A stretch of DNA of 64,000 nt from Pholis gunnellus. Its lineage: Eukaryota; Chordata; Actinopteri; Perciformes; Pholidae. The notes beneath the pieces are model-generated. The model saw only the letters and a list, made by a program, of their open reading frames with translations. It had not been told where the DNA came from and did not search any database. Positions 39,601-50,684 of the stretch are shown here, piece by piece (position 1 is the first letter of the stretch; every line of letters starts with the position of its first letter). Location of the stretch: positions 1,260,001 through 1,324,000 of the forward strand of contig OU342821.1 of the NCBI GenBank assembly GCA_910591455.2, in the 5' to 3' direction. Position numbers and translations under genes: made by a program.

Positions 39601-41904
39601 CCTTCATATTTTAAGCTACAGAAACCGTTCAACTATCAAAATGTTCAGCTCTTTCAGGAGAGGGGTGCTATGACTTTTATTATTTCTAATCTTTAAACTT
39701 TTTGAATTATTAAGCTTTTTGCAACTTTTTTTTTGAATGGGTTTCTATGGAGAATATTTTCAAATATTTCAAATAATTCAAATAATTCTTCAACTTTCAA
39801 ATCCTTCAACTTCCTCATACTTTCAGCTACAGACACCATTTCAACTTTAAAATACAGAGAAAATCTTAAGCTATTATTGTATGTTATAATCTTTTTAATA
39901 TCTTTTATACTTTTTGAACTGTCCCATTTTAACTTTTATGATTTTTTCAGTCCTCTTCTGCCTTTATAATGGGTGTGTATTGCGCAGCTTAGAGTGCGTG
40001 ATGTCACCGCTAGAGTGAAGAGCAGCTTCAGATTCTTGTGAAAAAAATATTTGTCTTTTGCCTTCGACTCCACAATTTACACTCTTCATATATATTTTTT
40101 AGTTCATACAGTAGCTAATCCTGTCTTCTCGTTGGAATCCAGCACATTTACACATTTTGCACTACAGACCTTAATTGACAGGAAAACCAGCTTTCTGCTC
40201 CATTAGACTCCATGTTAAATCTGACCACTCATTTCTCAAAGAAAGCAGACGGTACCACTTTTGTACATTGCTCTGGAGCTCACATTTTTAACACCACTAA
40301 CATAAAAAAGCACATCACCATGTTCGGCAGAGTCTTATCTTTCTCACGGTATCCATATTTTGGCACTCAGACTCCTACTTTTTGTTAAAAAGTTTTGTTT
40401 CAAAATCACTGTTTACCGTAACGTTTATTAATAAGTCTGCCTCTAACACCAGGTGCGTCCTCACCATGGCAACCAGTTACACACACGCACGCACGCACGC
40501 TCTCTCTCTGTCTCTCTACACACACTGTCTGTCTCTCTCTGTCTGTCTTTCTCTCTCTCTGTCTGCCTGCCTGCCTGTCTCACTCACTCACTCTGTCTCT
40601 CTCTATCCTTCTGTCTCCCCCCCCCCCCCTCCCATTTCAAAATAAAAGCCCCACAGAGTGAATCCTAACTGGAATACTTGTGATGAAGCCTGTCATTTAA
40701 TAACCTTTGTGTTTGTGTCAAACATTATGAATATGTCTCCTCTCCCCCTCTCTCACCCACCCAGTCCCATCCTTTCAAAATAAAAGCCCCATAGATTAAC
40801 TGTATCTTAACATGAAGCTCAGAATGAGGTTCGTACAGAAATGATGGGAGCGTTAGGCTTCCAAAGGCTTCTCAAACAAATGTATTTATCTCAAATAGAG
40901 AAATGATGGGAGCGTAAGCTCCCATCATTTCCAAAGGCATTACTAGTAGGCATCACGTAATTTGAGGAGAGGCGTTTCCCTGCTTTTTCTCCATGAACAG
41001 GCTGCAGGCGCACAGGTGATTCTGATTGAGCTAATTAGTGAAGAGGCTCATAGACTCACATACACAAACTGTGAGTCTCCGTTCACTAATTAGCTCAATC
41101 AGAATCACCTGTGTGCCTGCAGCCTGTTCATGGAGAAAAAGCAGGGAAACACCTCTCAAACAAATCCTCAAACCCCCATAACCGTAGCTCCTATTGCTCC
41201 GATATGAACACATGAGAGGAATGATGAGTTGAAGAGCAGATCATGTGAAAAACTTTACTGGAGCAACGGAGCCTCTCCCAGCTGTTAGCAGACTGTTTTG
41301 CTAGCAGGCGAGTGAGCTGTACCCAGCATGCAGTTCGGCAGTGTAATTTTATAAATGTACAATTATTAGTGTTACAAATTGTTTGTGTGACAGACTGTTG
41401 TGTCGTTGTGATTTGCTCTGTTAAAGAGCGTTAGTTGTGGGTTGTTCATTGTTATAAAGTAATGACCATGACTAGGGGTCCCTCTCAATACACATAAGAA
41501 AACTAGCTCCAATGCTAACACCATTAACGGTGGACAATATATTTAACTGCCTGTTGAAGACAGACAGCACTTGATCCGGCTTGGTGTGTGAAAAACTCAC
41601 ATGTACAGGAAATTGAAACAGTTATACAAGATTAAATTCAAGAGTATGGATTTTAAATGCAGAAAAGAGAGAAGCGATAACTCAATCGAACCGTAACATC
41701 GGCCTGTGTAGCTATATATTGCGACGTCTTCCGGCAGTAGAAGCCACACTGTCAAAATTTCTTGCGAAATTTTCTAGTTATATCTTCAGATCTCGTCTTT
41801 CTTTATTTTTTATCCCTCATTAGATGTGTTTGCTAATGTGTCTCCCAAATTCAGAAACGTGTCCTGATCACGCTCTCTTTCTGTCTCTTTTTCTATTTCT
41901 GTCT

Positions 41905-41940
<36 letters not shown>

Positions 41941-42085
41941 CCATTAGCCAGTAGCTCACTGTACCAAAGTCATCAATATTCTTACTCAATAATGGTATTG
42001 ATCAGACTTGCTCATCTCTGGTCGTCCCGCTGCTGTAATTAAACCCTGCTTCTCTTTAAATGATCACAGCACAAATACTGTAAAC

Positions 42086-42144
<59 letters not shown>

Positions 42145-43340
42145 CCTAAAGCTGCTGATCACAGCCTTGCTGCTTCAAAATTGTCAATACTTCCCAATCA
42201 ATACTGGTATTGATCAGGGTTTAGTAGAATCAGACCGAGTGGCTCAAGAGGAAGCAGCGGGGGAGAGGAGCACTCTGTGTTTTGTGTCAGCTGCTTACAA
42301 TTCAATTGAAAGAGTTTGACATGGCATGACGGGTCACCTCACCACAAAGGGTCCAGTAGTGAGTAAAGGATGACAACCAGTCCTCCTGAGCCAACATCAT
42401 CCTGTGTATCATACAACGTTCTCATGACGTCTTGCGTAAAGTTACTCCTCTTTAACATAAGGTCTTTTCAAAATAAACTTCTGTCTTCAACGGAAATAAC
42501 TTAGTTAGGTTTAGTCAACAAAACCACTTGGTTAGGTTAAGGAAAAGATGGTAAAATACATAGTTAGGTTTAGTCTGGGTTGAATTAGCTAATGAAGTGC
42601 CATAACTACATTACACAAATAAATCAACATTGACTTCTCTGTCCACATGGGGAATGAACAGCAGCCTCCTGTTCCCGAGATGAAATGTGTGGGATATCTA
42701 TGAATTACGGCGCATTACTTTTCGTTGGTATAACTACGAGTGCTGGATGAGGCCAGCCTACACGAGGAAATGCCATGAGTTATTATCAGTCACTTAAAAC
42801 CTTCTTTGCTCAGTTTCTTTTGGAATGCTAACTGGACGATTGTAACCCTTTCTTCAGAACCCCCCCCCCCTCACTTCATAGCCCCCTACTTCCAGCGCCC
42901 TTGCTCAGACCACACCCACCTCTGAGCTCTACTTATACACAGGAAGCTTTTGGAATGGCAAAAAATCATCACATTTTTGAAGTTGAATTAAAAAAATCGG
43001 CACTTTAAAAGATCAATATTCATTCAGGTTGCAAAGAGCATTTGTAAAACTATTTTGCACGTTCCAATTGCTTGGTATTTGTGTGTTGATTGGAAAACTC
43101 ATTTGTCAACGCCCAAAATTCGGCACAAATATCTTTGTTTTCAGATCAGGCAATATGCATGTGTGACCATTTTGTGACTAATTCCACTCCATAAAAACAA
43201 TCCCAGCGTCTCTGTCTTGGCTGGTAAACATTCATTAACGTTGTAAAATGCAATATTGAAAGCACCTCCAGCATGACTGGATGTGTGTTTGAAAAGGCAC
43301 AGCGAGAGAGAGACTCAAACATGGGCTGCACGGGAGAGAT

Positions 43341-43408
<68 letters not shown>

Positions 43409-43432
43409 GTGTGTTTAGAAGATAAGAGGCCG

Positions 43433-43527
<95 letters not shown>

Positions 43528-46500
43528 GTGTACCTGAGGCAGTGTAATCAGTCTCGGTGAGTTTGACTCCCTGCAGTTTCCTCTCAAGGTCACAATGTGA
43601 ACTCAGTCTGGTCGGACTGCTTCTTTGACTGCATCCTCTGCTGCATTCACTGGATTACCTATTTATACTGTGAGGTGAGAGATTTGATTCTGTACTGCTT
43701 ATAGCTAGGTGTCCCTCCCAGCAATTCTCTGTCATTTCAGATAATGTCGACAATCAATGAGCAGGATGGATTGATGTCAATATTTCATATTTTACAGGAT
43801 TTTTTTATAGGATTTGTGTCATGCACCTTGTTTTATCAGGTATTTATTTTACTGAAATATATGCTGTGTGCTGTCACAGCCTGGTTTACTGGCTGTTTGG
43901 CCCCTCTGTTTCAGGAGCCTGGTTTACTGGCTGTTTGGCCCCTCTGTTTCAGGAGCCTGGTTTACTGGCCGTTTGGCCCCTCTGTTTCAGGAGCCTGGTT
44001 TACTGGCCGTTTGGCCCCTCTGTTTCAGGAGCCTGGTTTACTGGCTGTTTGGCCCCTCTGTTTCAGGAGCCTGGTTGACTGACTGTTTGGCCCCTCTGTT
44101 TCAGGAGCCTGGTTGACTGACTGTTTGGCCCCTCTGTTTCAGCGGTGGTCAGTGCCATCCCGGTGCCGGCTCTGGACTCCTCTCAGTACCCTGGTATCCT
44201 GCCTTCACCATCCTGCGGCTTCACTCACAACAAGTTCAGCTTGAGACCGATGCCTTTCCCGAGCCTGACCGTGGACAGAGGATACACACCAGGTACTGCA
44301 ATACTACTGCCATTAAATACTTCTGCGAATACTGCTGATACTACTGTAGAGACAGAGATACCCGATGGCAATCCCCCCTACGCCGTGCACCACTATGTGG
44401 TCATGTACAGAACCTCAAACACCATGACACAGACTCAGAGGTTTGACTCTATTGTCAACACGTTTCATAGCTTGCAGGCTTAGACACCACCAGTGTTTCG
44501 GGTTTAACGAGCGACCGTGTTAACTGGTGACTCTCAGCCGAATTGCTTGTGTTGGCGGCTGCTGTTGAAAACATGAACAGAACATGTAGGTGTGCTCGTG
44601 AAAGCCTTCAATCAGTTTTAAATACAAACTCAACTGTGTTTATTATCTATGCCAACAATTTACATAACTAAACCGCCCCAGTCAATTTAAAGTCACCAGT
44701 TAACATGGCCACTCGTTAAACTGAAACACCTGTTGCTCTGAAACGGTCGTGATCCTGTTAAAGTTCTGTAGTACTGTCGATTCTGACAACCCAACTTGTA
44801 ATAACCAGACATTTTGACGCTGGGAACCGTTTTTATTCAATGGTTAAGGCGCACTAACTCGTCTGGTTGGCCGGAGCAAAACGTCACTATCGTTGCATAT
44901 TTTTCGATGACGTCGGCTGTAAAAGGTTGACCTTTAATAAATACGACAGGGCTTACACTGCAACATCTTCATCCTTCTAGCTCTCTCCCTCTCCGCTGCT
45001 CCCCTCCTCTCCCCTTTCCCAGTCGTATTTAAGCCCATTTCGCTGCAGAGCTAAATGCTAAACGACATGCTGGGGAGCTGTAATTCGGTAATTGGCTAAT
45101 TCCTGGTTGGCTTGTATCAGTGATTTAACAGCAGCAGAGAGACGAGGGGGAGGCTTCAGAGTCATTGAATTAGCCGACACAGTGGGAGACCCGATGGCAA
45201 AGCGCACACTTTCAATGAGCTGACGGGGGGGGGGGGCAATGACAGAGAGGCAGACGTAATGAGCAAGTGATGGAGAGGCAGTTAATGAGGGCGATAACTT
45301 CAACTTTAAAGTCAGACACTGAGCTTTTTACCGATTCCATAAGGAGTAAACTACGAGTCCCAGAAACACCCATTCAGGGAGGCAGGAAGACGTTGTTGGA
45401 TGCATTCTGAAATTTAAATCAATTTCTTATGATTTTGAATCAATTCACGCATGGACAAAGAAGTCTTTTTATAACACTGCTCAAGGGCGGCTGTGGCTCA
45501 TCCGGTTAGGATCCCCAGCTCCTCCCGCCCACCTGTCAAAGTGTCCTTGAGCAAGACGACGTTCAGTGGTTGAACTGATATGGGATCTGATAAATGCAAC
45601 AAAAGCTTGTGCACAGAGAATTTGAAGCTAACTTTCGAATGTCTGCAAAAATAAATGCGCATTTCCAACCAGTTTGGAGCAAATAAACTCAGCTACTGCA
45701 TAGTTTGGTAGGAAGTTGACGCTACGCTTTGCTACACTTTTCAAGTTCCTGCAATCCTCCAGTAAACAGTGGAGGAATTAGAAGTTGCAAACCAAACACA
45801 AAACAAGTCAGCTTTACCATTTAACCTTCTACGAGAAACAAATTGGAGAGACGTCTTCAGAATTTCTTTCTCAATTGGGCAAGTTTTTATTGTTTTTACA
45901 TGTCAGCTAGTATTATTCCATGCTGTCTGAAGACAAAGACAGTATAATTACATCTGGATGGCATGCAGCTGATGATAAAGCTCATTGCAACCAAAAGAGA
46001 CTTGAGACTTGAGACTTGACTTGGACTCCAGCTCAAAAAGTTGACTTGTGAGCTTCTCAGCATTTTACACATGGGCTAATTGTTGCTGAGTTGTGAGAAG
46101 TTCATTTCAAATATTTTTCCCTTCTTTGGAAACTTTGTTTACACAAAATTTACAAAATTCTCGCTTGTAAGGATTATATATCTTAGGCTTTTATTGTGAA
46201 AGGTAAGAACAGAGAGGTCTGCGTTGTTTCTGTCGGTGCTGAAAGGTTTGTTGTCTTGGTTGGGACTACAGAGCCTCTGTCTGGTTGTTTCATAAATAAC
46301 TCAACTTGATTGGTTGACACCTTTATTTGCAGTAAAAAAGCTAAAATCAACCTCCTTTCAAAGTAGTTTTTACTGAGAGTAACATTTGTGTGTTCATGAC
46401 AGAAACAACAGTTTGGAAAAATATATTGATGTGCTTTGATCACCAGTAAATACCCCCCCCCTACAAACAAAACAAGAACCTGAACATCAAGACATGCTCT

Positions 46501-49500
46501 GCAGTGCCCCTAGTACTCAAAACATTCACAGAGTTCCTTTAAGGATTATTTAAAGGTGATTTATTTGTAGAAATGGTATCATATATTCATAGCTATGATT
46601 TCGTTAGTGTATATTGTCCTGAATAAGAATTGTTGTGTATTCGTTAGCTTAGAATGGTCCGTTTATGTCTACATAGAAAGTGGGTCCTCTTCGAGGAGTC
46701 TGCCATGTGGCACTGCCATGTTCTAAAGAAGCCCAGAAAGGACAAACCAAACACTGGCTCTTTTTTACGTTTCAACGTTACCTGAAGGCCACCGTAGTTC
46801 TCCGACACACTTGAAAAAGTATAGGGCTCATGGGATATTCATACTAATGCAATTTGCAACTTCACCACTAGAGGCCACTAAATCCTACACACTGCTCCTT
46901 TAACATGGCAATTATTTAGTGCACTTATGTGACCTTACTGTTGTAACTCTGTTATAAAACCCAAAAAACAGTCCTTTGTTAGGAGCTCGCCTTCTTCCGC
47001 AGACACTGCAAATAAAAAGATAATCCAATAAATCACTGCTCCTCTCTACTTGAGATTTCTAACCACACATACACACATTGTGTTTTGTGTCTAAACACAC
47101 TTGTTATGCTTTCCGTTCAGACACTGTGAGTCACCAGCAGACTGATGCTCTCACACTCTCTCCTCATTCACAACCACTCTGAGGAAAAAGACATCTGAGG
47201 TGTTATTAAACAGCACGGTGTTATTGCCATCTTAAAATGCATCCAGACTGTTCCCTGATGCTCGGATCACAATAACACCGCTGTGACACAAGCGGTGGAT
47301 TAGCAAAGGGGAAGTGTTGCGTGCTGAGCAGAGGGGTGATATCGGTTAGTTCCAGTGATTGTGGTTTTTCTTTGCTATTCTGTGTGGTTATTTGTTGAGT
47401 ATATTGTAATATGTTAGCTTGGGAATCACAATGAATTCCCATATAGAATGTTGATATGTTTAGTGGGATGTTTCAATTGCCGGTCGACACAGCAGCTGCG
47501 GAGGGGGTTGCTAGGAGCCACGTTTTTCACAAAGTTTAGAGAAATGTGTCGATGTAAGAGTTATTATAATAATAAGAGTTATTATTTCTGAAAGTCTACT
47601 TACAACAAGATGAACAAGGTTGCTTCTGTCTCATCTGCATCACTTGTCACCAGTTTTTGGGACATTTGTTTCAATTCCGTTTTTCATAATATAGCTTGAC
47701 ACAACGTCTGCAATGCTGCACAGGGGAAGATGACTTTACCACCATTATTTAATCTTACTAATCTGGCTGTTAGAAGATTATATACATAACCTCCTTTTGT
47801 CGCCACTTTAGCAGCCGTTTCATTTGCTATTTTACGTGATAGATCATTCTTGATCCCACCTACAAAGCTCTGATTGGTCGATTGCTGGCGGAAGAAGTTT
47901 GTCAGTTATTGTCAACACTTGGCCTTTTTGAAGCGCGATTTAGAGATCTTTTACAATAGTTACGTAAATATGTTGCTCAATTTTGTAAAAGATAAGCGGC
48001 AAATGTCCAAAAAAAGTAATAGGTACCCATAGGTACGGTTTGTTTGTTTTTGACTTTGCATCTTTTCTGTATTTGCAGCGTGTTTTTGTTTTTGGCTGTT
48101 TCTTTTGGATTTCTGAATGCGTCTTTAAATTGGCTATCGCTTCTGAAGCCGTAGCACGTTTCTTCTAATGGAAATGTTCATGGCCGTTGTCGGCCACAGT
48201 ACATCCTCATTCTTTTTTTTGCAAAATCTTGGGGAATTTTCTTGTCTTTGATTCTTAGTTACAGTGACCCTGAGAGCTCTAAAATCAAATCAGTTCATCC
48301 TTGAACTGGTGGATTTGAAGAAATTCCCTCAAGGATTTTGCACTTTTCCACTGACAGACTTCAATAACTTCATCACCTTCAAAGAGCAGCATAGAACGTG
48401 TCCCAGCCGTGTGTATCACTTTTCAGTGTCCCCTGGAAACAAGTCTCCGTTCTGTTGTGAGCTTCTCTCAGCTCTTTTTCTGAATGCTGCGCATGCCGTT
48501 AAATTGGAGAAGATGTTTCTTCGTTTGCTCGTGTCGTTTTATTAATTGTGTTTCAGCTCTCAGGGCCACCGTTCTTAATTACATTTGGTTCACACTTTCC
48601 TGATGAGTTGAGATAACAAACAAAAAAAAGAGCATTCTTCTGTGAAATAAAACAAACAAAACTCTCTGGTCTCCTCTTCAGTCTCTCTTCCATTCTCTTT
48701 CCTCTACCATGGGCAGTGTTTCTCTCTCGCAGCTTTTCCTCTCGTTTCTTCCTCTTATCTCGGCCGCTTGATGAACGCACACAGCGAGTCCACATGTAAT
48801 TAACGTCCGTCTTCTCTCTCCCGTGGTTGCTCTGATCCCACTCGCTGTGGCTGCACTATAGGAGTTTCATCTCCCACGTGTCACCTCCGAGGGCGTGTTC
48901 CTGCACACAGTCAGGATTTACTCCCCCCCCCCCCCCTCTCCTTCAGCGGGATTCTTCTTGTTCCTCCTCTTTCCGTCACACGTGTATCTCCGACAAGATA
49001 GAAATATGGGATTTCTCTCAGTGGGAAAACATTCAGCCAAATGCGGAAACGCTAGCGAGAAACTCTACACTCAACAAGAACAAAAGTGCAAACCTGGCAG
49101 AGCTCGGGGTTTCTTTGCTCTTCAGGAAGAGATCGATGGCTTGAATGAAGTTACTAAGATCTGTGAGCCTTTCAGTATGTAAATGACAGACTGTAGCATG
49201 TATGTATCTATCGCCTATATCTATTGGGGATTAAACACATAGGTCTTGAAACATGGAGCAGAAGGTCCATGCAGATTACATTTACATTCCTGTCAGAAAC
49301 ATGGCCTTCCTGCAGCAACAGGGATTTTCACAATAGTGCCATATTACTGCCTACATCAAAGCAGAAGCTGTCTATGAAAAATCACTGAAGTGCTTCAGGA
49401 CGTTGAGGCAAAATATTCACATGTTTGAAATTCTGGTGTTTGTTTGTTTTGATAAATATTCAGTGTTTTTCTCTTTTCTCCAAATGCCTGTTCACTCTTT

Positions 49501-50635
49501 ACAGTTATTGGATGTTTTGTCTTTTGTCTCTCCCTTGTCTCCTTGACATCTCAACTCTCTTTTTATCCTCGATCCCTTTCACTCCCTTGCCCCCTGCCCT
49601 TCATCCCTTCATCTCCTCTTCAGCAATGCCTTCGGACTCCTCCATCAATCCTCTCCTCCAGCAGCAGCCCCAAACCCAGCAGGCCCCTCCGCTCCTCCCC
49701 GGCTCCTCAGCACCGCCCGGGGACCACATCCCTGGACCCATCCCGGGGGCCCCTACTGCTGTTGCCACGGTTGCTGCTGAGGAGGCCCAGGCCGGCGGCG
49801 GTCGCACCATTCCAACGGCCTGCGTTCGACCTACCCACCCGCTCCGGAGCTTCACCAACCCGCTGCTGCCACCGCCGATGAGCACCATCGACCCCAAGGT
49901 GTACACCTCCATGATGCCGCAGTCCAGTGAGTACAGACGATTATTTCACAAAGCAAAGGTTACAACATCCCCAGATGTTGCTGTTTGTTGTTATGTTATA
50001 ATGTCAACCCGGAGTTTTGAAATGTTTCCTTCCTTTGAACCAATGTTTAAGTCATGAGACACCAATGCTTGTGTTCGGTCCATTTTAGTTATTAGTGCAA
50101 TACGCTGAGGAATTTATGTATCTTTACTAGAAATATACTTTCACTGAAACCTCCCTCCCAATGTAACACATGTCCCCCGTCCTGGATTGGAGTTTTTTTG
50201 TTACCATGCATCCATGAAATACTAACAGCCTGGTCTCAATCTTTTGAGGAAAAATAAGTGTGTTATATCACACATGATGCCAAAACCAATATATATTTTT
50301 TCAAACTCAGGGTCTGGTAGCTGCTCCTGAAGCTCCAGTTTGGTGGTTGTTTAGTCAGATTCCAGTTCCTCTTTGTTTAAGCTGGATTCTCTCTGCTGAG
50401 CCGCTTTAATATTTTATTCAGAGAAACTAAATGTTTTAGCCTAAGGGTGCTACACAGAGTGTGTGTGTGTGTGTTTGTGTTTGTGTTTAACCAGAAAGAT
50501 GCACTGCAACTGGCCTTGACATTAGCCAGAGGGTTGGATCTGAGCTCGACTCACCTCCCACCGTGCTCTCCCTCTCTCCATGTTACCTGTCTGTCTGTCT
50601 CTGTCTCTTCATATGTTCACGTTCACCTCTCTCTC

Positions 50636-50684
<49 letters not shown>

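Larger units (their letters stand above)
39512..41777 (+). mobile_element. Helitron2/Helentron-like element, copy C (composite right end)
   Basis: It starts TTGTTGGAATGCTGTTAAGC immediately after copy B's CTAG, so B and C are head to tail. The first 214 bases equal those of copy B without a difference by eye; then it follows copy A's body. The right part (after about 40630) differs and includes a short palindrome (40900-40931) and a long inverted repeat (40970-41153). A candidate 3' end is AAAATTTC-TTGC-GAAATTTT (41754-41773), a perfect 8-bp stem, followed by CTAG (41774-41777) and T. The right end belongs to a different subtype than A and B, so C may be a chimera or two nested elements. Confidence 0.55.
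32663..44142 (+). other. neo1 11.5-kb intron between cytoplasmic exons
   Basis: The most repeat-laden intron. It holds an interspersed repeat (32700), CA and GA repeats (33458, 33602), an L2-like LINE fragment (33930), an interspersed repeat copy (35348), an L1-like fragment (35786), a TA repeat (36656), two Helitron-like copies (37601, 39512), CA repeats (41908, 42087), opposed CA and TG arrays (43342-43524) and the acceptor minisatellite (43880). About 34680-35340, 35950-36650, 36700-37590 and 42150-43330 show no recognised content. Confidence 0.85.
44293..49623 (+). other. neo1 intron before the proline-rich exon
   Basis: It contains a tRNA-SINE-like fragment (45486), a G10 run (45226-45235) and an interspersed repeat (46536). 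The remainder, including 44490-45220, 46920-49190 and open frames at 48264 and 48878, shows no recognised protein or repeat. Confidence 0.85.

Noticed and set aside
43744..44116. Overlapping repetitive open frames (GLLAVWPLCFRS type)
   Set aside because: They are the 38-bp minisatellite read in all three frames; the unit length is not a multiple of three and the neo1 acceptor follows it.
45486..45583. Possible tRNA gene
   Set aside because: No cloverleaf or intact A and B boxes; better explained as a SINE-like fragment.
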